Shown: positions 1 to 7,509, counted from the first letter of the stretch. The stretch is 19,445 nt of DNA from Phocaeicola plebeius (GCA_004558305.1 SFDG01000044.1:1-19445); one strand, 5' to 3'. Notes: a model not told the origin generated them from the letters alone. Numbers and translations are program-made.

Positions 1-17
1 CTAATCTATCCTCTTAT

Positions 18-73
18 TACCCTGCCCTTTTACAAACATCACGCAAGCGATAGTTTATTGCAAGGGCAGGGTA
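18..73. repeat. Perfect 12-bp inverted repeat, hairpin candidate
   Basis: The arms at 18-29 (TACCCTGCCCTT) and 62-73 (AAGGGCAGGGTA) are exact reverse complements separated by 32 bases. The repeat lies just past the 3' end of the leftward lipoprotein gene, so a transcript terminator or 3' stabilising stem is the simplest reading. Neither side has a clear T-run, and the loop is long for an intrinsic terminator. Bases 74-110 show nothing further. Confidence 0.45.
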
Positions 74-110
74 CTATGTAACACATCTGTCACATGAAAG
101 AGTTCCGACA

Positions 111-896
111 TCAGCGATGGTTACGGATCCTTTCCCATTGTTCCCGTTCGTGCTCACGTTTCATCTCGGCCAGATCGAGCATCCCCTCCACGGCCTCCCA
201 AAAAGTGAAGGCCTTCTTGTCGGGACGAAAAGTGTTGTCCTCGAATCCATGGAACACCAAGTTCTTACCTTTTATTTCCAGTTCGATGGTCTCTTTATCC
301 ATCGTAACCAGCAGGCAGCCGTCGTCCGTCTGTTCATAGGGGCAGAGCTGCACATCACCGTAGTGATCTGCATAACCGCTGGCTGGATGTCTGAACAGCC
401 AGCCGTCGCAGAAGAAATCCAGCTGCATCCCGTTATCGTCGATACTGCGGCAGACATAGGCCTTGCCGGTGTACTTTCCCTTAAAGGTGGGTACCGCCAG
501 ACGTTCATCTGCCCGGTAATGGTAAGTCACCGTCTGCTTGCTGGAAGGATGGAACGCACTGAATTCAAATTCTTTGTAAGAAGGGTCTATCCGGGCTTTC
601 TTACCTTCCCGACCTTCTACGTAGAAGGTGATTTCGTCATCCATCAGTCGATAGGAAAGCGTGTCTATCTCCCGGCCCTGCCAGATATAAGTTTTGTTAT
701 CGTCCGATAGTCGTCTTTCATTAAAAATAGCGGTAATTGCCTTACCGTTTTCCAAGAACTGGATGGCAGCGAGAAGGTCTTCGTTGTCCGGATCGGGAGC
801 CACATACACATGATGATACAGTGAATTGCCAGTACAGGCACTAAACAGCGGAAGAATACACAACATTCCGAGAATACGATAAAAGTTCTTTTTCAT
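111..896 (-). CDS. Putative lipoprotein of unknown function (261 aa)
   Basis: I do not recognise the family. The chosen start at 896 gives a classic lipoprotein signal: two lysines after Met, a hydrophobic stretch (about residues 5-18) and a lipobox LFSAC with Cys21, so the protein should be exported and lipid-anchored. An upstream in-frame start at 932 would put 12 extra residues before the signal and would lie inside the promoter box, so it was rejected. The mature part is mostly polar and beta-like, with a charged, probably helical C-terminus (about residues 235-261, rich in E, R and K). The gene is alone on its strand. Its promoter at 930-965 has the 36-bp architecture shared by four other units in this window, which suggests co-regulation with them. 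The leader would be roughly 25-30 nt. Confidence 0.8.
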   Translation of the reverse strand: MKKNFYRILGMLCILPLFSACTGNSLYHHVYVAPDPDNEDLLAAIQFLENGKAITAIFNERRLSDDNKTYIWQGREIDTLSYRLMDDEITFYVEGREGKKARIDPSYKEFEFSAFHPSSKQTVTYHYRADERLAVPTFKGKYTGKAYVCRSIDDNGMQLDFFCDGWLFRHPASGYADHYGDVQLCPYEQTDDGCLLVTMDKETIELEIKGKNLVFHGFEDNTFRPDKKAFTFWEAVEGMLDLAEMKREHEREQWERIRNHR

Positions 897-929
897 AAGC
901 GTTATTGTTTTTAGTGGTTTTCGATGGGA

Positions 930-965
930 CAAAGTTCTGAGGAAGGTCTGTCAAATCCTGTCCGA
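930..965 (-). promoter_or_regulatory. Shared promoter/operator, copy A (lipoprotein gene)
   Basis: Read on the minus strand: TCGGACA (965-959), 5 bp, TGACAGA (953-947). This is an imperfect inverted repeat overlapping a TTTG box (955-952), followed by 14 bp and GAACTTTG (937-930), a variant of the Bacteroidetes -7 box TAnnTTTG. No TTTG lies at the usual 19-21 bp spacing. The predicted transcript reaches the ATG at 896. The sequence closely resembles copy E in front of rtcB, sharing CAAAGTTCTG, CAAATC and TGTCCGA blocks at the same spacing. Confidence 0.6.
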
Positions 966-1030
966 TGCTTCATAAAAACAGCAGGAAAATTCGTTGTCTC
1001 ACGTTTCATTTCTCAGAGCAAAAGCCTCAG

Positions 1031-1066
1031 TCGGTCAGGATTTGTCCGGCCCGATGCGTTATTTTG
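1031..1066 (+). promoter_or_regulatory. Shared promoter/operator, copy B (two-TM protein gene)
   Basis: TCGGTCA (1031-1037), GGATT, TGTCCGG (1043-1049) forms a partly symmetric operator overlapping TTTG (1041-1044). After 14 bp comes TTATTTTG (1059-1066), one mismatch from TAnnTTTG. It points rightward, away from copy A on the other strand, so 930-1066 is a divergent control region with two copies about 80 bp apart centre to centre. A small palindrome, ATAAGGA-AAG-TCCTTAT (1073-1089), sits at the predicted transcript start. Confidence 0.55.
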
Positions 1067-1159
1067 CGCTCCATAAGGAAAGTCCTTATACCTGTCTGCT
1101 TCAGATGCCGCTACAGAAACGGACAGGGAAATGATATAGCGGTGAAAAAATTGACTTTC

Positions 1160-1549
1160 ATGAGAACCATCTACAACCGAGAAGAGTTAAACATGGCCTT
1201 GAAAAACAAGGAAGAAGTACTGGCAGAAGGCAGATTTGCCGGCGAGCTGTTGGAGAAGCGTCACCGGAGGAGGATACAGGGACGATGCGCCGGCTTCGCT
1301 GCGGCCTTTCTGCTGGCAACGGGCTATCTGCTGGGGGAGAACAGCTGCATCACAGAGTGGATGGGAAGCTGGTGGGGAATGGACCTTCAACAGATTCCTT
1401 ATGGGAAGATGTTCCTGATTTCGTGCCTCATCTCCCTGGTCGGGGCCGTCCTCCTGTTATATGCCATGTCACGTCTGACCTGCAGACGGTACAACATCAA
1501 GGTGCTGTCCGACGGGTATATCCGTATCCAGCCGAACAAGGAGGAATAA
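1160..1549 (+). CDS. Small two-TM membrane protein, unknown function (about 129 aa)
   Basis: No family is recognised. From the ATG at 1160 the product has a charged N-terminal segment (about residues 8-40, rich in E, R and K), a first hydrophobic helix (about 42-58), a short loop with WMGSWWGM, a second helix (about 83-105) and a basic, hydrophilic tail. The likely topology is two TM helices with both ends in the cytoplasm. The reading frame stays open back to 965, but codons before about 1073 lie upstream of the predicted transcription start. An alternative start at 1193 is equally credible: it has a purine-rich GAAGAG stretch just upstream and begins MALKNKEE. Transcription is probably from copy B of the shared promoter. 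The frameshifted AAA-ATPase gene follows about 106 bp downstream on the same strand. Confidence 0.6.
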   Translation: MRTIYNREELNMALKNKEEVLAEGRFAGELLEKRHRRRIQGRCAGFAAAFLLATGYLLGENSCITEWMGSWWGMDLQQIPYGKMFLISCLISLVGAVLLLYAMSRLTCRRYNIKVLSDGYIRIQPNKEE

Positions 1550-1607
1550 AACAGCTGCCTGCGAAAGAATCCGACAGACAATGCGCTGGACTATGGAAAA
1601 AGATTCG

Positions 1608-1615
1608 TAACTTTG
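1608..1615 (+). promoter_or_regulatory. Possible -7 box before the AAA-ATPase pseudogene
   Basis: TAACTTTG matches the Bacteroidetes -7 consensus TAnnTTTG 40 bp before the ATG at 1656. No TTTG is found at either 14 or 19-21 bp upstream, so this may be a weak or decayed promoter, or chance. Otherwise 1550-1655 shows no gene. Confidence 0.3.
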
Positions 1616-1655
1616 CCATGAGAGTAGGCAAACATTTCCTACATCGACAGCAGAT

Positions 1656-3172
1656 ATGGGTATCTACATCAATAGAGGGAACAGCAGCTTCACCAGTGCC
1701 AGACGGAGCGAGTATGTCGATAAGTCTGCACTGGTATCGTTTATCAACGGCACTATCAATACAGGATGCAGGCTTACCTGCGTGAGCCGTGCCCGCCGCT
1801 TCGGCAAGTCCATGGCGGCACAGATGCTGTATGCGTACTACGACAAGTCGTGCTTAATAAATATCCTACGATATACATTGACGTGACGGATTTCACTTCA
1901 AAATATCATAACCGGGAGGACATTATCAAGCTGCTGATAAGGGAAGTCAAGAAAGATGTCAGAGCAGCATACCCCGAATTGGTCTTATCGCCACGTGCTG
2001 ACCTGATGAACACGCTGCTCACCGTCACCGAACACACCGGCGAGCAGTTCATCCTCATCATCGACGAATGGGATGCCCTCTGCCGGGAACTGGACAACAA
2101 GCCGCAACTGATGGAGGACTATGTACGGTTGTTGCGCAGTCTTTTCAAGGCCGGCAATACCGACCGGGTCTTCGCTGCTGTCTATATGACCGGCATCCTC
2201 CCCATCAAGCAGTATGGCACCCAGTCGGCACTGAACAACTTCCAACCGTATTCCATGATCAATCCCGACCCCATTGGTGGATGTTTCGGATTTACAAAGG
2301 AAGAAGTGAAAGCATTGTGTCAGAAATACGATATGTCCTATCAGGAGATGGAGAAGTGGTATGACGGATATGACATGGGGGCTGCCGGACACATCTTTAA
2401 CCCTACTTCTGTCATGCTGGCTATCCGAAAACACAGGTTCGACAACTACTGGTCGCAGACCTCCTCCTTCGAAGCCATCCGCAACTACATCAACATGGAT
2501 TTCGACGGCGTAAAGCAGACGATAGAGAACCTGCTGATCGGCAATGAGGAGAGTGTGCCCGTGCTCAACTACGGCAACGACAGGAACGACATCAACAGCC
2601 GCGACGAGCTGTTTGCCCTGCTCACCCACTACGGCTACTTTGCTTACAACAACAGTACGCAGGCCGTCCGCATCCCCAACCAGGAGGTGCGGGCCGAACT
2701 GCTCCAGGTGGTGAAGACCGGTAACCGTCCCGAACTGGTCCGGCTCATCAAAGACTCCGACACGCTACTGGAAGCCACCTTGGCGATGGACGAGGAATAT
2801 GTAGCGGAGGCACTGGACACCTTCCACGGCCAGTATGCCACTCCCCGGTTCTACAACAACGAGCAGGCACTACGGGCACTGGTCCGCTATGCCTATATCG
2901 GAGCGACGGGCAGCTTCGTACCCATGGAAGAGCTGCCCACGGGAAAAGGATTTGCCTATGTAGCCTTCATCCCCGTCCAGCCCAGCGGCAAGCCGGTCAT
3001 CCTCGTGGAACTGAAGTATGCAGACACGGCGGATACGGCTATCCGACAGATCAAGGACCGCCGCTATCCGGAAAAGCTGGCACCGTTTACCGGCAATCTC
3101 CTTCTGGTCGGCATCAGCTACGACAGGGAAACGAAGAAGCACAGCTGCAAGATGGAGCTGTTCAAGGGATGA
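1656..3172 (+). pseudogene. AAA-ATPase-like / PD-(D/E)XK nuclease-domain protein, frameshifted by an internal deletion
   Basis: The protein belongs to the large Bacteroidetes family with an N-terminal AAA-ATPase-like domain and a C-terminal PD-(D/E)XK nuclease-like domain; its cellular role is not established. The first frame (1656 to stop at 1886) holds the start MGIYINRGN, the YVDKS motif and the P-loop RARRFGKS, then YYDKSC. The second frame, joined near 1850-1856, starts at LNKYPTIYIDVTDF and carries the Walker B-like IIDEWDALC and the nuclease motif VILVELKYA, ending at 3172. In relatives the family has a further segment of roughly 20-30 residues between YYDKSC and the LNKY motif. It is missing here, so a small deletion has removed it and shifted the frame. 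No slippery heptamer is seen at the junction, which argues against programmed frameshifting. The rest of both frames is well preserved, so the damage looks recent. Confidence 0.8.
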
Positions 3173-3176
3173 AGCC

Positions 3177-3244
3177 GTTCTTCCGGGCGGAAGAACCCGT
3201 TCCTACTGCACGAAGGTCTTGTCCCTCCGACGACAGGAACGGGT
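3177..3244 (+). terminator. Two adjacent hairpins after the AAA-ATPase pseudogene
   Basis: The first stem is GTTCTTCCG (3177-3185) with CGGAAGAAC (3188-3196). The second is ACCCGTTCCT (3195-3204) with AGGAACGGGT (3235-3244). The two share two bases, so they nearly abut. They begin a few bases after the stop codon and are the likely 3' end of the unit. There is only a weak T-run after the second stem. Bases 3245-3295 show nothing else. Confidence 0.5.
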
Positions 3245-3295
3245 CCTTTGGCGGCCTCCCGACAAGATGAACCGGAGCAACGATTATTTCTGCAT

Positions 3296-3331
3296 TCAGT
3301 CACCTTTTGTCCGACCAAACGCCTAACTTTG
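3296..3331 (+). promoter_or_regulatory. Shared promoter/operator, copy C (WYL regulator operon)
   Basis: TCAGTCA (3296-3302), CCTTT, TGTCCGA (3308-3314) overlaps TTTG (3306-3309). After 14 bp comes a perfect TAACTTTG (3324-3331). The ATG at 3358 follows after about 20 nt of leader. An alternative TTG start at 3307 lies inside this promoter and was rejected. If the WYL protein binds this motif, the site would give autoregulation. Confidence 0.6.
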
Positions 3332-3357
3332 CAAAAGAACCAACCAACAGAACGATT

Positions 3358-4269
3358 ATGAACAAATATGCACGTTGCCTCTGGATTGTGAACGCACTGA
3401 ACGATTACGGAAAAGCCTCGCTGAAGGAACTGAACGACCGATGGGTGAACAGCAGCATCAACGACGAGGGGGAGGAGATATTGCCCCGCACGTTTGCCCG
3501 CGACAAGGAGTTCATTGCCGACACCTTCCAGTTAGACATTGAATACGATGGGAAAAGCAGGAAATACGAACTGGTCAATGCGGACGAGATAAAAGGGGCC
3601 CCCCTGTTCAAGTACCTGCTGGCCAACTTCCATGTGAGTCACCTGTCCGCCGTCACCCTACGACTGAAGGACAAAGTGATGGTGGAAGAAGCCAACACGG
3701 GAGTGGAACGACTCTCGGTGGTGATGGATGCCATCGAGAGGGGATGTACGCTACATTTTCGCTATACCTCTTATTACAAGAAGGACCGTGAGGCAGAGTA
3801 TGAGGTGATTCCCTGCTTTATCCGCCTGTTCGAGCACCGATGGTACGTGGTGTGTGAATACCTGGACCATTCGCAGTCGAGGGTGCTGGCGCTCGAACGG
3901 ATGCACGGACTGACGACTGGTGTCCGGAAGCTCTCTCCCTCTCCCTGGATGAATCCGAAAGAGTTCTACCGCGACTGCTTCGGCATCATCCGCGACGACC
4001 AGTCACCCACCGACATCCGCATCAAGGTCTATGGCCCTCAGGCAGACTATGTCCGGTCGCTCCCCATCCATTCCTCCCAACAAGAGATAGCTTCCGGCAA
4101 CGGATATGCCGTATTCCGCCTCTACCTCCGCCCCTCGTTCGACTTTATCCAACATCTGTTATGGCATAAGAAAATCGAAGTGCTATCTCCTGCCTGGCTC
4201 CGGAAACAGATGAAAGAGGAACTGGAGGAGATGCTGGGACGGTATACCGAGGAGAATAACAATCTATAA
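3358..4269 (+). CDS. WYL-domain transcriptional regulator (303 aa)
   Basis: This is a DNA-binding regulator of the WYL class. The N-terminal part (about residues 1-75) looks like a winged helix (YGKASLKELNDRW, then PRTFARDKEFIADTF as recognition region). The WYL domain spans about 120-190, with the FRY strand at 134-136, HRWYVVCEY (W162, Y163, with V in place of L) and the basic RVLALERM that lines the ligand pocket in this family. A WCX-like C-terminal region follows (about 215-300). WYL domains generally sense nucleic acid or nucleotide ligands, and several control DNA-damage or phage-defence operons (PafBC, BrxR). The gene is first in a two-gene operon with the WHH nuclease, with a 23-bp gap. 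Its own promoter (3296-3331) carries the inverted repeat found at four other promoters nearby, so I infer that it is the local regulator. Confidence 0.88.
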   Translation: MNKYARCLWIVNALNDYGKASLKELNDRWVNSSINDEGEEILPRTFARDKEFIADTFQLDIEYDGKSRKYELVNADEIKGAPLFKYLLANFHVSHLSAVTLRLKDKVMVEEANTGVERLSVVMDAIERGCTLHFRYTSYYKKDREAEYEVIPCFIRLFEHRWYVVCEYLDHSQSRVLALERMHGLTTGVRKLSPSPWMNPKEFYRDCFGIIRDDQSPTDIRIKVYGPQADYVRSLPIHSSQQEIASGNGYAVFRLYLRPSFDFIQHLLWHKKIEVLSPAWLRKQMKEELEEMLGRYTEENNNL

Positions 4270-4292
4270 ACAACTTACTAATCAATATTTCC

Positions 4293-4766
4293 ATGATGAA
4301 CAACCCGATTTTCAACATCAAGTGTATCAACAGCCAATATGAAGGAACGAGCCTTCATGGAGTGCGATACGAACGGAAAAACTTCCGCATTCACGGCTTA
4401 CAGGCGACAGGTGTCTTCCCTGTCTTCGAAGGTATCAAGGTGGAGCTGCAGGAGGATGTAGACACGCTGTACCACCGGCTGGGCAATACCGACAGCAAGT
4501 TTTATAACGGCACGATGCAGGAAGCGACGAAAGTATTGAAAAGCCTGCTCAGACAACGGCCTGCCCTCGCCCGACAGTTCACGGCCCGGCAACTGGACGA
4601 TATCAACATGGAAAAGAAGGATATCGACGGAAAGACATGGCATCACTATGAAGAACTGACACCGGACGGGCGACCTCTCATGCAGCTGGTAGACAGTGCC
4701 CGACACGCTGCCTGCAAACATACTGGAGGCAGTTATACCTGGAATCCGAAGCATTTCAGGACGTGA
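4293..4766 (+). CDS. Stand-alone WHH-type HNH/Endo VII nuclease-domain protein (157 aa)
   Basis: The C-terminal half matches the WHH group of the HNH/Endonuclease VII superfamily, best known as toxin tips of polymorphic toxins. Visible landmarks are GKTWHHYEE (W116, H117, H118), MQLVDSARHAA (130-140, H138) and KHTGG (H143), the expected metal/catalytic histidine set. Before this lie HGLQATGVFPVFEG (34-47) and a helical linker with ARQFTARQLDDI, also as in WHH toxins. There is no signal peptide, secretion trunk or repeat region, so the enzyme appears to be cytoplasmic. The start may be 4293 or the next ATG at 4296. It follows the WYL gene directly and ends in the hairpin at 4791-4825. Likely a metal-dependent DNase or RNase; the substrate is unknown, and no immunity gene is recognised beside it. 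Confidence 0.75.
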   Translation: MMNNPIFNIKCINSQYEGTSLHGVRYERKNFRIHGLQATGVFPVFEGIKVELQEDVDTLYHRLGNTDSKFYNGTMQEATKVLKSLLRQRPALARQFTARQLDDINMEKKDIDGKTWHHYEELTPDGRPLMQLVDSARHAACKHTGGSYTWNPKHFRT

Positions 4767-4790
4767 AAGTGCTGTTCCTCATCGAAATTT

Positions 4791-4834
4791 CCTCCTACCC
4801 GGACAACATTTGTCCGAGTAGGAGGCTACTTTTG
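4791..4834 (+). promoter_or_regulatory. Shared promoter/operator, copy D, inside a 15-bp-arm hairpin
   Basis: CCGGACA (4799-4805), ACATT, TGTCCGA (4811-4817) overlaps TTTG (4809-4812). After 14 bp comes TACTTTTG (4827-4834). Here the symmetry extends outward: arms 4791-4805 and 4811-4825 pair over 15 bp with one mismatch and a 5-base loop. The element could thus act both as the 3' hairpin of the WYL-nuclease transcript and as the promoter/operator of the WG-repeat gene, whose ATG at 4867 is preceded by a good AAAGGA-type ribosome site. Confidence 0.6.
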
Positions 4835-4866
4835 CAGCATAGAACTTTAAAGAAGAAAGGAAGAAT

Positions 4867-6213
4867 ATGCAACCAAGAGCAAACAGTAAGTACCGCTTGT
4901 ATGAGGGCGGCCGGAAGGAGAAGTTCGGTATTTTGTTGGTAAAGGATTATCCCGAAAGACCCCCCAAGTCCACCCGGCGGTTGAAGTGGTGGGTAAAACC
5001 CATCTATGACTATATAGGAGCCGGTTTCAGCGATGAGACGAGAGACTACCGGTCGGTGGGTATTGACACGAAATACGGCCTGATGGACATGGACACGCGG
5101 CAGCTGGTTCTTCCGATGATCTACCGCTATCCGCTGTATTTCAACGATGCAGGGACCGCCATCACCTGGCGTGACTACAAGGCAGGAGTCATCAACTTAC
5201 AGGGAGAAGAAATTGTTCCCTTCATCTATGATGATGTGTGGTATCTCACCGAATTGGTTCCGGCTGTACATATTGACCGAAACGGTGAGGAAAGGCCCTA
5301 CCAGCGACATAAGCGTATCGGCTATATCGGCTACAACATCGACGGGACCAGACAGGGATATGACCTCGAAGGCCATCCTCGTGAACTGACGGAGGAGGAA
5401 GCGGAGAATATATCGTGGAAACCGGACCTCTATTATCCGGAATACAGCCATCTGACCATAGAAGAGTTGGAGGACATCATCCGCAAAGAATATACCGCAT
5501 GGAGAGAAATGGGAGGCGGAGAAACTTTCTCGCATGTGTGGCGGAGAAAGCCGAATCAGGCAATCGATGAACAGGAGCACAAAATACATCAACTGCTGGT
5601 CGACCGGCGGAGGCGGATGAATGAAGTCTGGGTGGACAACAAGAAGAATGCCGACCGCATCAAGCGGGTGAACGATCTGCTGATGAGGGCTGTAAGGAAG
5701 GTTATCCAACTGGGCAACCGGACGGCCAAGGACCTGAAATGGATGGAAAAGGTTCCATGTACGTATTACCATGACATACGGATATTCGTCTATCCACAAT
5801 GGACCAACAGCACCAGTGACTGGGACTATACTCCCGACCCTTCCTTGTCGAAGGCGAAGCAAAGAGAGAAGCTCTCTGACGAAGAAGCAGATTGCCACAA
5901 CCATATCTGGAATATCATTGCGGCTATGGGAAGTGGAATGAAGGAAGACGGTGTGGCCCTCTGCTTTTACCATGACATGGAAGGTCGCGACGCTCCCCTC
6001 ACGGTCAAGGAGGCCACCCTTGACGACGGGCAGACATGGGCGGAAGGCATCGACCTTCCGGTCTACCAGGATGTTTACATGACTTATCCTTTCCACCTGT
6101 TGTTCCACGACAATTACGAGTATTCATTGGAGGACCTGGCACGCATCAACGATTTCCGTGTGCGGGTAGAGGTGGGGTTGGAAACAAAGGAGCAGGACCG
6201 GCGGAGGCGGTAA
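4867..6213 (+). CDS. WG-repeat-containing protein (448 aa), function unknown
   Basis: The N-terminal third carries WG (KWG)-type repeats: KYGLMDMDTRQLVLPMIYR (about 69-87) and KAGVINLQGEEIVPFIYDD (105-123) are clear, and KFGILLVKD (19-27) and RIGYIGYNIDG (150-160) are degenerate. Such repeats form beta units and are usually taken as binding modules. From about 175 the protein changes character: LTEEEAEN and IEELEDIIRKEY helices, a strongly basic helical stretch (about 250-310), then an unrecognised C-terminal domain rich in aromatic residues (about 315-440) that I cannot assign. There is no signal peptide or TM segment, so it is probably cytoplasmic. It has its own copy of the shared promoter (4791-4834) about 40 bp upstream and ends at a strong hairpin. 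It may be a partner or target-recognition factor for the neighbouring nuclease, but nothing in the sequence shows this. Confidence 0.72.
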   Translation: MQPRANSKYRLYEGGRKEKFGILLVKDYPERPPKSTRRLKWWVKPIYDYIGAGFSDETRDYRSVGIDTKYGLMDMDTRQLVLPMIYRYPLYFNDAGTAITWRDYKAGVINLQGEEIVPFIYDDVWYLTELVPAVHIDRNGEERPYQRHKRIGYIGYNIDGTRQGYDLEGHPRELTEEEAENISWKPDLYYPEYSHLTIEELEDIIRKEYTAWREMGGGETFSHVWRRKPNQAIDEQEHKIHQLLVDRRRRMNEVWVDNKKNADRIKRVNDLLMRAVRKVIQLGNRTAKDLKWMEKVPCTYYHDIRIFVYPQWTNSTSDWDYTPDPSLSKAKQREKLSDEEADCHNHIWNIIAAMGSGMKEDGVALCFYHDMEGRDAPLTVKEATLDDGQTWAEGIDLPVYQDVYMTYPFHLLFHDNYEYSLEDLARINDFRVRVEVGLETKEQDRRRR

Positions 6214-6267
6214 CAGTCCGCGCCAAAGAGGTGAGAGGAATGCACCTCCCTCTTTGGCGCGGTCTGT
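6213..6267 (+). terminator. Strong hairpin terminator of the WG-repeat gene
   Basis: Arms 6218-6230 (CCGCGCCAAAGAG) and 6250-6262 pair over 13 bp and continue, past one T-T mismatch, for four more pairs (6213-6216 with 6264-6267). The stem starts on the last base of the TAA stop codon. It lacks a T-run of the E. coli type, as is common in Bacteroidetes. Confidence 0.65.
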
Positions 6268-6510
6268 TCCGGAAAGTACCGAAATGGCACAGACACAACA
6301 GCAATTGAGCCACTACTTTCCTTCAATTGAACCTTCCATAACTGAAAAAGCGTAAGCCCTATCCCCAATCCGTCTCAGAGGTATCGCCAAACACCTACTA
6401 TTCAGATGGAAGGACAACAGCTCACGCTCTGTATTATAAGCGTTTCCAAAACTTCACTTACAGATACAATAGAGCATGAGCGTTTGTTGTCTATCACCGG
6501 ACGCTAACCG
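6268..6510. other. Convergent intergenic region, no gene seen
   Basis: This stretch lies between the rightward WG-repeat gene and the leftward rtcB operon. I see no coding frame with family signal. A loose inverted repeat, GCTCACGCTCT (6420-6430) with AGAGCATGAGC (6471-6481), has one mismatch and a 40-base loop, and may help end the rtcB transcript. Confidence 0.4.
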
Positions 6511-7482
6511 TCATTCGTAGAACGCCACATTCAGTTTCAGTTCTACCCCTAACCGGTTATCAGTCTTCAGGAAACACTGCGTATCGCCTGAAGCCGTACG
6601 AGCAATACTCTCCATCCATTCCCGCTCTGTTTCCGTCACGGGATGTTCCTCCGACGCACTCATGCATAGCAACGCATGGGGATGTTGGTCGTTATAGAAT
6701 GCCAGATACTTGTCATTCAGTTCCTGCAAATACTCCAGCCGCTTTATGCCATCCCATGTATAGGATTGATAGGCATTTTGTTCGAATCTATTGGCGCAAA
6801 GCAACCGAAGCATAGTTTCTTCAGACGGAGGGGCAGCCTGTAAGGGGGGATGATACAACAAATCCTCCAAAAAGGAACCGGTCATTGAGATACGGCGCTT
6901 GTACTCCGACCTTATCACTCGGCGTTTTTCTTTCCTTCGCTTATACGGGTATTCCGAGGACGTACGTCTTCTCATGCCCCGTTTTATATATTCACTGATG
7001 TCCGCATGGAAAGACGGTTGGGCCAGCATTTTTTTATAAGAGGGCAAATAGGGGCCGAACAACTGACGGACACGTGCCGGAGTAGGGTCATCCCCACTCC
7101 AGGAAAACCGTTCATGAGTTTTCTGGAGATTCTCTTCATTGAAACCATAGAACGAGGTATGCCAAATACAGGCGGCTGCTATAGCAGGAAAAGACTCGGA
7201 TGTATAGCCATCCAGGACCAAGGATTTCGCCAAGCTGATTGGCCATTTGTTCTCCTCCAATCCGAATCCGTCGAATCGGTTTGGCCGGATGATGCCATCA
7301 TTTTCATCTGTCCGGAACTCGACTTCAAGATCGAAATCTTCATCATCGATGGGGGACAAGTGCCGCAGGATGTCGTAATGAGTCTTGAAAGATGCCACCC
7401 CTCGCAGCCTCTTATCGTACCGCAGCAAATGGGGCAGGAGTTCGTCGAAAGAAACTTTTTCCAGTAATTCATGAAGTGTCAT
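6511..7482 (-). CDS. Uncharacterised rtcB-operon partner, possibly DUF6557-like (323 aa)
   Basis: I have no functional assignment. The N-terminus MTLHELLEKVSFDELLPHLL and the following YDILRHLSP recall proteins called DUF6557 in Bacteroidales, but I hold this loosely. The middle has a helical W/F-rich part (about 85-135: IWHTSFYGFNEENLQKTHERF), then an intensely basic segment (about 168-198, Arg/Lys-rich with RRRT, KRRKEKRR and YKRR) suited to nucleic-acid binding. The C-terminal third is acidic and ends in a beta-like VELKLNVAFYE. It starts 27 bp after the rtcB stop on the same strand with no promoter of its own, so the two are co-transcribed. An RNA-binding helper or substrate provider for RtcB would fit, but this is inference. 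Confidence 0.75.
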   Translation of the reverse strand: MTLHELLEKVSFDELLPHLLRYDKRLRGVASFKTHYDILRHLSPIDDEDFDLEVEFRTDENDGIIRPNRFDGFGLEENKWPISLAKSLVLDGYTSESFPAIAAACIWHTSFYGFNEENLQKTHERFSWSGDDPTPARVRQLFGPYLPSYKKMLAQPSFHADISEYIKRGMRRRTSSEYPYKRRKEKRRVIRSEYKRRISMTGSFLEDLLYHPPLQAAPPSEETMLRLLCANRFEQNAYQSYTWDGIKRLEYLQELNDKYLAFYNDQHPHALLCMSASEEHPVTETEREWMESIARTASGDTQCFLKTDNRLGVELKLNVAFYE

Positions 7483-7509
7483 AACGTATCTATATGTTAA
7501 ATGGTTCTA

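Noticed and set aside
1570..1588. Sixth operator-like site (TCCGACA half) before the AAA-ATPase pseudogene
   Set aside because: Only the left half fits, the right half has three mismatches, and the distance to TAACTTTG at 1608 does not match the 36-bp layout.
1850..1860. Programmed ribosomal frameshift in the AAA-ATPase gene
   Set aside because: No slippery heptamer or downstream stimulatory stem is evident, and residues present in relatives are missing at the joint.
3307..3357. TTG start extending the WYL protein by 17 residues
   Set aside because: The extension lies within the TTTG-N14-TAACTTTG promoter, and the added residues do not belong to the wHTH domain.
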